Shown: in pieces, positions 12,450-24,537 of the stretch | Position numbering within the stretch: position 1 is the stretch's first letter | Layout of the letters: every line of letters begins with the position of its first letter | Assembly (NCBI GenBank): GCA_033239125.1 | Contig: BSWB01000006.1 | Span: 35,332,001-35,396,000 of the forward strand | DNA from: Fagopyrum homotropicum | Taxonomy: Eukaryota; Streptophyta; Magnoliopsida; Caryophyllales; Polygonaceae | DNA: 64,000 nucleotides | Direction: 5' to 3' | Made by a program: the position numbers and the translations under genes | Notes under the pieces: model-generated | Databases searched by the model: none | Seen by the model: the letters and a program-made list of their open reading frames with translations, nothing else | What the model was told of the DNA's origin: nothing

Positions 12450-12828
12450 AAATACCCCATACTTGTCACTTGCTCATTCCCGAGCAAGATCCAACTATAG
12501 GCTACAAGATGACATAATTTATGAATGCAAAAAAACAGAAAATATTTTTGGAATTGTGCTTCTAAAATTGGATCACCTTCATAGTCATGTTTCATGGCAA
12601 TGGACAAGCAATCATGTATTAAATGAATGAAAGCACGGAAAGACAGTTATACTTAACTCGAAAACATGCATGAAAGGTGAAAATGAAGAAGTCAAGATGA
12701 TCATGAGAATATCCAATCTAGATCACTAAGTCATACACATATGCAAATAGGTAACAAGGACTTAGGAAAGAAGGGGCCAAGAAACGTTGTTATAGGTGGG
12801 AACTTTTTTTAGGTAATGTGATGCTAAT
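12450..12828 (-). other. 3' UTR of element B, left part
   Basis: Contains the polypurine tract (12450-12463), then the hairpin CTTGCTC-ATTCCC-GAGCAAG (12469-12488). It is interrupted at 12828 by insertion of element C; matching B sequence resumes at 34331 with the target duplicate CTAAT. The join GGTAATGTGATGCTAAT / CCGGGAAAGG matches uninterrupted sequence in element D near 23468, which confirms the insertion. Confidence 0.75.
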
Positions 12829-13409
12829 TATTAGCATGAAATATGACGATATTTTAGGCACTTGTTTTAGTTGTTTTTCCCTCTTTATAGTGTTCTTAGA
12901 TATGTGTTCGAAGCAATTGTGAGTTAGTTCACTCACTTTGTCGATATAGAGATCTACACTAGCTTCTTTGTGTTTTTAGGTGTATAAAGCTTGGATTGGA
13001 GCAAAATAAGGAAGGAAAGGAATGTTTGATCACGTTTGATAGCAAGGAGATGCATTAGAGAGACTAAAGAATGAGCATGGATGAAAGATTGCACGAAACA
13101 AAGGCAAAGAAAGAGCAAAAGCAAGTCCACGCCCTAAACTACGGCTGTGGAGAAGGAGACTAAAGTCCACACCCCAAATTACGGCCGTGGATCTGGCATC
13201 ATGAACGTGGAAGAGAGTTTGGAGCATTCCAGAGAGTTACACGGTCAAAACCACAGCCGTGGAAATCTTATGGCACCGTAATCTGGTTCCACGCTCTAAA
13301 TTACGGTTGTGGAACATTCTACATGACCGTGATCTTGGGATATTTTATGACATGTCATATTTGCCACGTCATCCACGTCATTGGGCTTTCTCGTAACCTT
13401 GCCTTGCCT

Positions 13410-13417
13410 TATAAATA
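13410..13417 (+). promoter_or_regulatory. TATA box of element C LTR
   Basis: TATAAATA in the context CTTATAAATAGTCTAGAG; the partner LTR has TATAAATA at 33244-33251 in nearly the same context. It is the likely RNA polymerase II promoter of the retroelement. Confidence 0.55.
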
Positions 13418-14233
13418 GTCTAGAGAAAGGAGTTTTTGGGGTTCCTCGCTTAACGGCTGAAATTAGGGTTTTGAAGTGACGGCTAGGATTGAAGATCGGA
13501 GATTGCTTGTGGTAGAAGTTTGGTGATTACTTAGGTTTTGATTTCGGAAACGATTGACCACCGTTTTCCGTTGTTTACCTGAGATTTTAGTGAGGATTCT
13601 TATTCTATACTCTGAGTTCATAAACATATTGGTTTGATACTGGATTTGAGATTGACTTTGAGTTTTATTTAAGTTTTCGAGGTTTTCATCTTTTATTCTT
13701 CTTGATTTGAATATTGATATCATGACAATGATTGTTGGCTAAAACCCTTTAGCAATTCTAAGGTGAAGGGTTGATAGTTATGGCTTGGATGATGATAGAT
13801 CGATTGTAAACATATTGGACCCTGAGAGTATGAGAAATATCGCCGACACCCTAAATCACGGGTTGTTCTTGGTTTCCACGGCCGTGGTTCTCAAGATCTA
13901 GCCGTGATTTACCCCAGTTTACGAACTTTGCTTTTGATTTAATCTGAAGTTAAAGATTTGCTTTAACCTAGCCTTGGCTTGCCTTTCCTAGGTAGTAGTG
14001 AGACTCAACATCCTCTATTTTGGTTTCGAGTGTCACAACCTTAACCGTTTGAGTTTATCTTGATCCTTTGGGTTTGAGTTTGGGTATTTGAGATCAATTC
14101 TTATCCTTAGATCCTTTCTATACTGCAGCCTCAACAACCTTTATAGAGAGAGTCCTTGGGTGAGACATATAGGTTTTGGAACTTCACCGTACATTACCTT
14201 GCTTTAGTATACCTTTGCAATTCTCAACTCTGT

Positions 14234-14236
<3 letters not shown>

Positions 14237-14308
<72 letters not shown>

Positions 14309-14315
14309 TATATAT
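14237..14315. repeat. TA dinucleotide microsatellite in the C 5' LTR
   Basis: A long, nearly pure TA run. The same position in the 3' LTR (about 34071-34080) has only a few TA units, so the expansion happened after insertion or in this copy alone. Confidence 0.9.
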
Positions 14316-14570
14316 TATATCTTGAATCGATTTCCACAATTTGATACCTAGACCTTTAGAGTTGCTGTTTTCCCCAATATTTGCAAAGCTTCTACATTTT
14401 TACTTGCCCAATTACTTGAAACTGATTTTGTTTCACCAATTCCCTAAGATCGATACTCTGAAATACTTGCTAATCTACGCCGATCCGTACACTGCGGGTT
14501 CGCTTGCTTTTATTCTAGTTTTATAAATATAAAACTTATTTGCACGCACGTTTTCGGGCGAACAAGTTTT

Positions 14571-14587
14571 TGGCGCCGTTGCCGGGG
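14571..14587 (+). other. Primer-binding site of element C (tRNA-Asp)
   Basis: TGGCGCCGTTGCCGGGG lies 6 nt after the LTR end. It is complementary to the 3' end of plant tRNA-Asp, the primer commonly used by Athila elements. Confidence 0.8.
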
Positions 14588-14707
14588 AGTGTTCCTTCTT
14601 TTGCTATTGATCTTTTTGCTTGAGTGTTCTTGCAGATTTGTGTTTTTAGGTACATACAAAGTTCTCGTTCCGGCAACGGAATCAAATTTTGCCAAAGAAC
14701 AAGTTTT

Positions 14708-14724
14708 TGGCGCCGTTGCCGGGG
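14708..14724 (+). other. Second, duplicated primer-binding site of element C
   Basis: An exact second copy of TGGCGCCGTTGCCGGGG, 137 bp downstream of the first and again preceded by GAACAAGTTTT. The sequence after this second copy, not the first, matches the post-PBS leader of element G, so the leader and PBS have been tandemly duplicated. Confidence 0.85.
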
Positions 14725-14828
14725 AGTTGGTCAAGACCAATTCCGGTTTTCGGTTGTCGAGCTTGGGAGCTTTTGCTCTTGTTATTTGATATCTTTTTGT
14801 GAGTGATTTGTGCAGGTTCTTTAGGTAT

Positions 14829-15048
14829 ATGCGAATTACTAGATATACCAAAGATCTAGTTCCTTTCGATCCAGAACCTGAGAGAACCTTAAGAAGAAAG
14901 TTGAAAGAGAAAAAGATGGCTAAGAATAATGAAAGAAACATCCAAGCTGAGTTGGATGAAGCTCAACTTCAACTAAGGTTGAGTGAGAAAGCTCGTTTGG
15001 ACGAGTTAACTAGTCATCAATTCCAAATTGATGAACTCAAGGCTATGA
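14829..15048 (+). pseudogene. Athila-like gag, N-terminal fragment (element C)
   Basis: Starts at ATG 14829 (MRITRYTKDLVPFDPEPERT), just after a CAG that resembles a 3' splice site in the leader. It is collinear with the gag of element G (MRKTRSTKDLVPFDPELEKT). Homology stops after QIDELKAMM, where Tekay-like LTR F is inserted at 15049; the open frame runs a further 68 bases into F before a stop at 15114-15116. It includes the Lys/Glu-rich helical N-terminal part of gag and lacks the capsid region, so it is non-functional. Confidence 0.85.
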
Positions 15049-15482
15049 TGTTGCGTAACAGTCAAAAATTCGAAGATGACCTAATTGAGAATTTTAAGGA
15101 ATTAAATCCGTTTTAACACGAGATACCTCTCGAGGTAACCTGCTCCTAGATGATATTACACCCCGGTGTTATTTGGAGCATTTGAGAGCTTCAATTAATA
15201 AAAATACAGTTGAGAGAAATGATCAGGACATCGGACATGTCCTAGATATGAAAAAACATGAAAAGGCAAAACGGCCAAAAGAGTCGCTATTTCGTTTCTT
15301 AGCGGCTAAGAAAGACGGCTTAGGAATATGCGTTTTTCGAGACAATTGCGGAATAATTATCCATACAATATTACAGGTTTATTATTCCAATTTCGAGAAG
15401 TTTGGAGAAGGGGGCTTAAACCGCTTTCGGATCGGTGAAAGGATAATTATCGACTCCGCTAAAGGATAATTATCGTCTTCGC

Positions 15483-15490
15483 TATAAATA
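15483..15490 (+). promoter_or_regulatory. TATA box of LTR F inside a palindrome
   Basis: TATAAATA centred in CGCTAT-AA-ATAGCG, preceded by two copies of GGATAATTATCG (15439 and 15465). It is a probable LTR promoter. Confidence 0.5.
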
Positions 15491-16574
15491 GCGGAAACAT
15501 CGTTTATTAATTCATTTTTTTTCACGTTTCCTCGTAAAAGCTCTGATTTCTCTCAACCTTCAAACTCAGATCTACTCTTCGTTTCTAATCCGATTTCAAA
15601 TCCGTTTGAGTTTTTGGATTCCGCTCTTCATTCTCTTCATTTTGGTACAGAGTTTCTACATTTCCGAGCAAGGGAAGGTCTGGTCGAGCATATATGATAC
15701 TAGGGAGGTTCCGTCGCTCAGATTCCGGTGAATTTGATGGTGTCCGAGCGTAGCCTGCGTCGTTGCGATTCCAAATCTTCTTTCGGATCGACAATCGGGT
15801 TAGTAACGAATAAGTTATGAATTTATTCCTTTTCCGTATTGCGATTTGGCCTAAATTGACCTTAGGCTTGTCAAAATAAATAACTGGAAATTCCATTATG
15901 CTCGTTACATTATTCTGGTGATTATGGGTTGTTTGTTTGTTGAGATTTGATGACATATGGGTTCAGAAATTGCCTGCGGCAAAACGTTATTCTGGCGAAA
16001 TTTAATTAATTAATTGAAGGTTAAATTAATTAAATTTGGATTATAGAGGAGGATATAAGTTAATTAAATTCAAAGGAATTAATTTAATTGGTGTTTGAAT
16101 CGAGAAGTTTAATACGAGGAATATGATATTCTTCGTAGGTGTTGTTGAAGGTTTTGGTTAACCATAGCTTAGTTCTTTGTGAGCGTATCCAAGAACGATA
16201 AAGGAGGATAGTCCGAGTGGAAAACGGACTCAATAGTTGGTTTACGGGGTTTTATTGCTCTTACCTGCGAGGTAAGTGTACATGAATTACACTTGCTTAA
16301 TATATGTTATGTATTTAATATGCCATGATTTTATGCATGCTTGAGTGTATATATCTGTTTGTTATGATTTTATGCATGCTTATATATATATGAGTGGAAT
16401 GATAATGATGACTTGATAAGATTTATGAATGCATGCATGAGGTACATGAGATGATAATGGAAAGAATATGATGGAAGAATATGATGAAAGCATGAAATTG
16501 AGTTATGATATGAAAGTGATAATATAGGATGGTAATTGATTAATTAGCCCAACTGGGTCCTGCACGGGTTTCCG

Positions 16575-16740
16575 GGGGACGAGGTTGCTACCTGATCTAC
16601 AAGGGGCCTCAGAGGTCGATACCTGATCTACAGGGGGCCTCAAGATGAGAAAAATAGTCCAAGATCGCAACCTGATCTACAGGGGGTCTTAGGACAAGAT
16701 GGTCGAGGTCGCTACCTGATCTACAAGGGGCCTAGGACGC
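16575..16740 (+). repeat. Fourfold CTACCTGATCTACA repeat in LTR F
   Basis: Four units of about 35-60 bp, each containing RCYACCTGATCTACARGGGG or a close variant followed by GCCT/TCTT. They are irregularly spaced and followed by a purine-rich AAAGAAAGAAAT tract. Confidence 0.75.
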
Positions 16741-17320
16741 TATCGGGTTGGCCAACCGAAAGAAAAAAAAAAGAAAGAAATAAAGAAAGAAAAGAAATAC
16801 GAAAGCACATGAGAAAATATATCGTACGATCAGTTGGAGCTAGTTAGTTAATTATCACCTATGCATCGATGCGATCGAGTCTAGCATGCTATATGTTATG
16901 TTATGATTATTTATATGTGATGGTATGATATGAGATATTTATATGAGATTATATGTTTATATGTGGTGTGATAACATGCTTGAATGTTTATATGTTATGT
17001 GTTATGGATGGTTATGGATGTAATGTGAATGTGGACATGTATGTGTGTGCTTTGGAATGTGAGAAAAGGCTATAGAGTGTCCTTTGGGGACGGGATATTA
17101 GATACTTATATATATTGGAGAGTGTGATTTGTATACCCTTACAAAGCGTGTGGCTCATTGTTGTTATATCCACATTTTATTTCAGCTACTCAGACTCGGC
17201 CTGATCAAGGCAAGGACGTTGGACCCAACACTTGGATTTGAGATCATATCAGGTGGGCTATTATGGGATGCTACCGCCTAGGATGTTTTGTGTGGTTTTA
17301 AACAGTTGTGTTTTGTTAAA

Positions 17321-18962
17321 TGATGACATGAATTATATACCATTATAATCATGCATATTGTAGAGGTTTACCTTGATTTACCTTGCATTTAGAGAGAACT
17401 TGTGCACCTTTTATGTTTTATTCAATGATATTTCGGAAATAGAGGTCTACACGAGTTTCGGTTGAATTATAGGTAAATGGAGTGGATTCGGAAGCAAAAG
17501 TGGAGTAAGAAGCATCTAAGGTCATTAGGGAAGCTAAAGGAGTCTTAGAGGAATCACAATAAGCAAAGGAGTTGCGAAAAAAAGAAGCATAAAGGGAGGA
17601 AGGAAACAAGCCAAGAGACGAGCATTCTCTGTTGAAGAAAATCGTGCTATTTACTACTAAATCGGACGATTTTTCCCTCTGAAAATCGGACGATTTAGTG
17701 TGTAAATCGACTAGTTCGATTTTCTTTATTTTCGGCCCAATGGTAAAGACGACTCAAAGCCCATCACTTTTAGGCTAGAGAAGTATTTTGCCAAACGACC
17801 CATTAGCAAGAAACTATAGGTTGGAACCCTAGGAACGAAAACAAGGAGGCCGCAGCGGAAAATCTTTACACGTTAGTGAGAGATTGAAGATTCTGGGAGA
17901 AGGATTGAAGCAATACTGTCAGAAAGTCAATCTTGATTATATTTGTGAGATTTCTTTGTTCCATTGAGATCTTTGTGGTTTTTGAACACGACATTGAGTT
18001 AATTGAGAGATACATTGATTAATTTTGAGATTGGTTTACAGATTTGAAGATTATTGAGTTTTTATTCAAGATTCGGGTTTATTTGAATTATTTCACTCAA
18101 TCTTAATTTTGATTTGATTTTGAAAATGGTTGGCTAAAACGATTGTGATTCTGGAGAGAGTAGTGGAAGATTGAGGCTTAGATGATGATAGACTGAACTC
18201 ATTCAAACATTTGGACCTTGAGAGTTTAGATTTTAGCTTTGCGACACAGGAAAATCGGGTTGTTCTACAGGAAAATCGGACGATTTTCTCAAGAACAGGT
18301 CGATTTAATCCCCTGACTATCTGTAATTGAATTAATCTTTAACCAAAGTTAAGCCTTGCCTAAATCCCAGTCTTGCTTAACCTTTTTAACCTCTAATTGA
18401 ATGTATGAAGAGACTTCAACCTTGATTCTACATTTAATAGATTAAGATTACAAGATTTGGGTAATAGAGAGACTCAACATCCTTTATTAAGTATCTAAGT
18501 GTGCTTTCTATTCTTTACCTTGGAGAGTCATATCCTGGGGTTTTAGATAGTTAGTTTGAACATAATTCTTGTCTTTAGATCTTTCTATATTGCAGCCTCA
18601 ACAACCCTTATGGAGAGAACCTTTGGACTAGACAAATAGGTTCCGAAACTTCGCCGTACGATACCTACCTTTGAACACATAATCTTGGCAATATAAACTA
18701 TGTCCTTATATCCTTTAGAAGTGTCTTGAATCGAAAGCCGCAGTCGGATACTTGAATCCTTGGAATCATTTCCCCCTTTATTAATCACAAAAGCTTTTGC
18801 ATTTTGTTAGATAATCGAATTCAAATTTATTCTCACAAAATCCCTGAGTTCGACTCTGGAATTCTTACCTTACTACAGCCGATCCGTACACTGCGGGGTT
18901 CGCTTTGCTTTGAGTTCTAGATATAAATTTAAGACTTTGACGCACACACTTTCGAGCGAACA
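17321..18962 (+). mobile_element. 5' LTR of Athila-like element G
   Basis: Starts TGATGACATGAATTATA, like the starts of the B and D LTRs in the same sense, and ends TTCGAGCGAACA immediately before a PBS. Its end is clearly homologous to the C LTR (CCGATCCGTACACTGCGGG). It carries three copies of the palindrome AAATCG-GA-CGATTT (17659, 17683, 18273) in place of the CCACG dyads of C. No matching 3' LTR is present. Confidence 0.8.
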
Positions 18963-18968
18963 AGTTTT

Positions 18969-18985
18969 TGGCGCCGTTGTCGGGG
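18969..18985 (+). other. Primer-binding site of element G (tRNA-Asp)
   Basis: TGGCGCCGTTGTCGGGG, one mismatch from the C site, 6 nt after the LTR end. Confidence 0.8.
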
Positions 18986-19089
18986 ATTTGGTTTAGACCA
19001 AATTAGGTTTTCGGTTGTCTAGCTTGAGAGCTCTTGCTCTTGTGATTTGATTAGTCTACTTGAGTGATCTTTGCAGGTTCTTTAGGTTT

Positions 19090-21129
19090 ATGCGAAAGAC
19101 TAGATCCACTAAAGATCTAGTTCCTTTCGATCCCGAATTGGAGAAAACGTTAAGAAGAAAGTTGAAGGAAAAGAAAATGGCTGAAAATAACGAGAGAAAT
19201 ATCCAAGCTGAGTTGGATGAAACTCAACATCAACTAAGGTTGAGTGAGAAAGCTCGTATAGATGCTGAAACGAGTCATCAATTCCAAATTGATGAACTCA
19301 AAGCTATGATGATGGACATGCAGTTGGAATTGAACGAATCTAGGAAGAAAAAGAAAGTCAAAAAGCCAACTAAGTCCATTAAGAATGTTTCATCCGATGA
19401 TGACGAGCTCGATCCGGACATGCCGGAACTTGAGGAAATCAATCCAATGATTCATCTTGTTCGTAACAACCCAAGACCACCGGCTGTTCCTCGCTTTCCA
19501 ACTAGGGATGTGAGAGTTGCTAATGAAGGTGATGAACCCCGAACTTTGGGGCAACGGATGAATCCAATTCAGCAACCGCGCCATCTAGGTGTGGATTTCG
19601 GAGCTGAAGACATCCAGGAGTTTAGCTTCTCACCACAAGTTATCATCATGGTTCGCCAAAGTCAGTTTGGTAGAGCAAGTGCTGAATCCCCACATCAACA
19701 CTTGCAGAATTTCGAGATTCTCATGCAGACCATGAAGCCAAAGAAGGATACTACAAGCAATTACAAGATCAAACCGTTCTTCTTTTCTTTGAAGGACAAA
19801 GCTCTAGCTTGGTACCAAACACTTCCAGCTGCAAAGCTGGCCACATGGGAGGATCTATCTTCGGAATTCCTCACCAAGTTCTTCCCGCCATCCAAAACGG
19901 CGGAATTGAGAGGTAAGATAAATGCTTTTTCTATGAAGCCTAACGAAAGTTTGTTTCAATCATGGGAAATATTTCAGGATCTCTTGTTGGATTGCCCACA
20001 CCACGGCATTTCAAAGCTGGAATTGTTGGAGATCTACTATAAAGGATTGGATGTGGAAACACAATTCAATCTCCAATCTCTCTCTTGTGGCACATTCATG
20101 GACATGAGAGGATGACGCTTGGGACTTCATTGAGAAGCAAGCCCAAGTGATTGAGAAGTATTCCCACCGAAAGGTGGATCCAAATAGCCGGAATCAAGGT
20201 GATCCAGGAGCTAAATTGAACCATGCTTCTCAAACACAAATATTCTCCCTCAACAATGAAATCAAAGAGTTGAAGGAAGTAATCAAAACGAGTCTTCAAA
20301 AGGCTAAGGAGCAGGAAGCCAACTATATGGGAAGGGATAACAATCAAAGGAATGACTACCGGAACAACAACCGGAACTCTAACTGGAATAACAATAATAG
20401 GAACTCCAACAACAGCAACTGGAGATCCAATCAACAAAATCCAGGTAATCCCTATTCTCATGCTGAAAAAGCTCTAACATCTCCATCTTCTTCTACCCCT
20501 TTGAAAAGCCAGGAACAGTCATCAAATGGATCAAACAAATCCGATCCCATGCTGGAGACGATCCCGGGGAAACTAAAAGGATTGGAGAGCTATATAACTT
20601 CAGTTGATAAAGCTCACAAGGCTTTGGAAAACCAAGTATTTAGTAAAGCCGGAGAAGTTCCAAGAGATCAAGGGAAACTTCCCGGGAAGACGGAAGATAA
20701 CCCAAAGGGAAGGGTTATGGTTGTCACTACTAGGAGTGGTGTAACAACTATCGATCCTCAACCTAAAGTAGTTGAACCCGCCACCAAAGAAGGAAAGGGA
20801 AAAGAGAAGGAAGATGTCTATGTTCCTCCTCCCGCCTACAAGCCGCCTCTACCTTTTCCTCAATCTAGAGCGCGAGCACGCTTAGATAAACACTTCGGTA
20901 AGTTTATTGAGCTTATGAGTAAGCTGCATATTAATATACCTTTTATGGATGCAATTTTAGGTATGCCAGCTTATGGGAAATTTCTCAAGGAAATCCTCTC
21001 TAACAAGAGGAAATTAGAAGACATTAGAGAAGTTAATATGAGTATGGAGTCATCCGAACTCATCAAGACTATGACAGAGAATATGCACCTAAGCTGCGTG
21101 ATCCGGGATCATTTTGCATACCCATCACT
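19090..21129 (+). pseudogene. Athila-like gag of element G, frameshifted
   Basis: Start at ATG 19090 (MRKTRSTKDLVPFDPEL), following a TTTGCAG acceptor-like site. The N-terminus is a charged coiled-coil-like region (LDETQHQLRLSEKARIDAE). A capsid-type retrotransposon gag domain follows, with the phrases FFFSLKDKALAWYQTLP, TWEDLSSEFLTKFFP and LLEIYYKGLD (about 19680-20080). Next comes an Asn/Arg-rich nucleocapsid-like stretch (20330-20440) with no CCHC knuckle, then a Pro-rich region. A frameshift near 20110 ends the first open frame at 20115; the product continues in another frame from about 20116, and a further shift near 21090-21130 precedes protease. Gag builds the virus-like particle. This copy cannot make a full-length protein. 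Confidence 0.88.
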
Positions 21130-21530
21130 TTGGGAGAGGTTACTTATGATGCGCTTTGCGACCTTGGAGCAAGTGTTAGCATCATACCACTTGCTTTATG
21201 CAAAGCAGTTGGTCTAGGAGAGCCCAGACCAGTGAAGATAACGCTCTACATGGTCGATCGTTCCACCACTAAGCCAATTGAGATAATAGAAGACATTCCT
21301 GTAAAACTCGGTAAGTTTTACATTCCTATAGATTTTGTCGTTCTTGACATATCTGCAGATTATCCAGTTCCCATCATTCTCAGGAGACCATTCCTTGCAA
21401 CATCCGGATGCATGGTAGATTACAAGAATGGACAGCTATCCTTCAATATAGGTGAAGAGAAAGTGGAGTTCCTACTCTCCTCTTTAATCAAGGAGCCAGC
21501 CTTGAGAGAAGATGTCTTTAACATCTTTGA
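21130..21530 (+). pseudogene. Aspartic protease of element G, 3' end cut by D
   Basis: Reads CDLGASVSIIPLALCKAVGL with the active-site form D-L-G seen in Athila proteases, then FYIPIDFVVLDISADYPVP and GCMVDYKNGQLSFNIGEE. The frame matches the copy at 27369 up to FNIFDD, then runs into the LTR of element D. In the usual ILGRPFLA phrase it has Arg instead of Gly. The enzyme would process the gag-pol polyprotein; this copy is truncated. Confidence 0.85.
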
Positions 21531-23097
21531 TGACATGGACTTAGTGAAACAAAGTCGGTGTAGGTAAGCTTTAGCAATCACTAACCACAAAGCAATTAAA
21601 ACAATCAAAGATGATAAAAGTCAATAAAGGAAATATGCAATTCTAAAATGGAATAGATCACCGGGTAAGTCTCACTACTCTCTAATCCTAAACCGTAACT
21701 CCTATTACCGGGTAAGTCTCAAGGAATTAAGGTAAAGAACTATAACCTCAAACTAACACACCACCTAAGGGAATAGAATCAACCTTTACCGGGTAAGTCT
21801 CAGGCTAACTCACAAAGATGGGATGAAAGCACACTCAAACCCCAATAAAGGATAAACCTTTATTACCTACACTTATGATCTTAGGTAAACAAATAAAGGA
21901 ATTACCGGGTAAGTCTCATCCTAAGCTTGCATTGGACCAGGAAAGGTGTAATAAGAATAGGATTTGACAAACTCTAACACTTAACTCTCAGTTTCGGATC
22001 AGATAAGTCACCTCGGTAAGACGAATTCCACCTCGGCCGAGATGTTCATCGACTGAACGAGATGCTTAGGGTTAAGGTAAAGACTCGAACTTTCAAGGTC
22101 CTACTGTGATTAAGATCATTCTATCATTGTTTTTCCCACAACCTTCAGTCAATCACCCTAGAATCACACAAAGAGATTAGCCACTCATCATCATGAAAGT
22201 ATTAATCAAGTATATGGGAAGAAAGAGAATAATTGAACAAGAAAACCTTAAGAGAAAGGCTTCAATAACTGAATCAATTATATAACCAACAAGCGTTCCT
22301 TGGATAGAAATCCAACAAGACAACAACAAAGAAGGGAATCTAAGATGATCTTACAAAAACCCTTCAAAAAGCTATAAAAGCTATAGACTTTCTTCCTTCA
22401 ACCTTCAAAAAGGTTCTTCAAATCTCCCCACTGGAGTATGGCTACAGCAGTGTATAAAACACAATTGGTGGTATAGCATGCGATTCGGTGTAAGCGGATG
22501 TCTAAGCGCGATCGGATTTGTGGAAAATCCAACCCTTTTTTATAGGAAAATTACTCTCCAAAGATAAGATATCTTAGAAAGATCTCTTCCCATAAAAATA
22601 GGTAAAATATATGATCTAGCATATCTTCTTCCTTCCATGAGCCAAGCCCAAAAATATAAGATCTCTTTCCAAAGATAAAAGATCTCAGCCAAGAATAAAA
22701 TATTCTCGCCGCGTCCCAGGTGTTCGCCTCAGTCGAGTCGACTTCTCTAGATCACCTCGGTCGAGGTGACTCTGTGGTCAACCGAGGTGAGTCACAACTG
22801 AATGTGAAATCTCTCAAATCTGGTCCAAAGTGAATCTTTAATCCATGGCTATGCTTCCTGGATGTTTCCTTATGTTCCTGAATGTAGCTTCAATGACTCC
22901 TTAGCTCCTTTTGCTCCTTTTTGATGCAAAACGTGCCATTTTACTTACGATTACAACAAAACTAGGTGTAGACCTCGATTCCCGCAAAGGTAGTTTAAAT
23001 GGTAATAAAATCACATATTATACATACAAACATGCATATTATTGAAGATAAAACGTCTAAAAAAACTCCAAAATATAGACTATAATTCATGCTATCA
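21531..23097 (-). mobile_element. 3' LTR of minus-strand Athila-like element D
   Basis: Near-identical direct repeat of 25730-27368. It ends TATCA next to AAATACCCCATAC (polypurine tract, minus sense) and probably starts at TGACATGG, giving TG...CA ends. It has four copies of ACCGGGTAAGTCTC (21661, 21705, 21788, 21903) and the palindrome CACCTCG-GT-CGAGGTG (about 22753-22768). A TATAAAAA box reads on the minus strand near 22540. Compared with its partner it lacks 88 bp between two TTCTA words. High similarity of the pair makes D the youngest insertion here. Confidence 0.88.
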
Positions 23098-24537
23098 AAA
23101 TACCCCATACTTAGCCCTTGCTTGTCCCCAAGCAAGTTCCGCATATAAAAGGCAAGATAGAATGGATTATAAGTCAAGAAAATCAATGAAAAAGTCTTTC
23201 AAAAATATTTTTATGGTGTGCTACAATCATAGATCACTCTAAGAGAATACTTCATGGAATTTAAAATCAAAATATGATCCAAACATTTTATAAATATAAG
23301 AAAGTTGTTCATCTTTGCATAAAATCATAGAATGCATAATAAGTCATAATTATCGAAATTAATCATGCATAATCCAGTTTAAACCACTAAGTCAATCAAC
23401 GACCTCGAGGTCTCAAGGGCTTCCCAAAAGAAAGGTCAAGAAACGTGTAGGGTAGGGATGTATGTAAGGTAATGTGGTGCTAGAATCCGGGAAAAGGATA
23501 TACTTCACTTTCACTTTGACTTTCAACATCTTCCACCAATAAGCTTTGCTTATTTCACACTTTTCTTTTACTTTACTTTTTGGGATGCATGGACAGAGGT
23601 GCACAATAACCGAAGCCTAGGAAATCAGCAATCATCAATTTCTTGAGATGCATCAAACCCTTGATGCACATACCATGACCCGTTAGGAATATCGCTCAAT
23701 CCGACTTTGGCAAGACACAAACACCCGGCTATGTGAATGGTGCCGAGTTACTCATCATCATGATTGACTTCCCCAAACCTATTTATTTCTTTCTAACACT
23801 TTCACTTCCAGCCAACTTCTCAAACTTTACTGCACTTGCTTTCACCACTTTGCTTGCTTCCAAATTCCCGGATAGCTAAAGGGAGGCAAAAATGTATATG
23901 AGGGGCTAAGCATGATCAAGAAGAAGAAGAGAAGAGAATGAATTGCCTTGGTCTTTCCAGGAAGAAAGTGAGAGAACTTATCTTGTGGCGTCAACCTTCA
24001 AATTCAACATAATTTGGATAAAAACAAAGTATTAAACATGTCAAAATTTTCAAACAAAGCATTTAGCAACTTAAACATATTATAAAACCTTTCAAACACA
24101 TAAAGATTTCAAAACCAGTCAACAACAAGATCTTCACTGAGATCATATCCAGATAAAAAGCACAAAAATTGTTTCGAAAACTCTCAGTTAAACCACCTCG
24201 GTCGAGGTGTTCTTAGGTCAACCGAGGTGAAGTACCTCGTTCGGCCAGAACTGCCCGGTCAAGGTCAAATTTTTTTTTTTCTGTCCAGTTTTGACGTTTT
24301 TCTCAATCAAATAACCTGTGTGTATGCATGTAATCTCAGATAAAACCATAGAAGCAAAAATAATCATAGATATCCGATAATGTAGAGTCATACATCACAT
24401 AAGTCGATAAAATACATAAACACCCCATACTTGGGACACACTGTCCCAGTGGGTCAAAATAAGTCTAGAGAAATAAAATACTCACCGGACATAAAGCAAA
24501 GCTGCATAATAAATAAGAAAGAAAATCCTGCAAGCTC
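23098..24537 (-). other. 3' UTR of element D with conserved blocks
   Basis: Contains the polypurine tract, then hairpin CTTGCTTG-TCCC-CAAGCAAG (23117-23136), a block conserved in B, C and E (about 23680-23770), another CACCTCG-GT-CGAGGTG dyad (24194-24209), and a second ACCCCATACTT tract-like site with a TGGGACA/TGTCCCA hairpin (24422-24449). No gene is seen. Confidence 0.7.

Larger units (their letters stand above)
12829..14564 (+). mobile_element. 5' LTR of Athila-like element C
   Basis: 1736-bp LTR, closely similar to the copy at 32663-34330. It begins TATTAGCATG (the canonical TG mutated to TA) and ends GGGCGAACA. Target duplication CTAAT at 12824-12828 matches 34331-34335. A TATA box (TATAAATA, 13410-13417) is conserved in the other LTR (33244-33251), with transcription expected downstream. 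GC-containing dyads such as CCACG-GC-CGTGG (13876-13887) are repeated. It is longer than its partner because of a TA microsatellite at 14237-14315. Open frames inside are not genes. Confidence 0.88.
15049..17320 (+). mobile_element. Tekay-like LTR F inserted in C gag (truncated or interrupted)
   Basis: Begins TGTTGCGTAACAG exactly where gag homology stops; the preceding bases TATGA are a candidate target site. It contains a TATA box within a palindrome (15483-15490), then mostly non-coding DNA with a fourfold CTACCTGATCTACA repeat (16588-16730) and a TTTATTTCAG...GGGATGCTA stretch like that of plant Tekay LTRs. No second LTR or pol is present. At 17321 it is replaced by the LTR of element G, so F was probably split by G and its other half lost. 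Family assignment rests on general resemblance. Confidence 0.6.
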
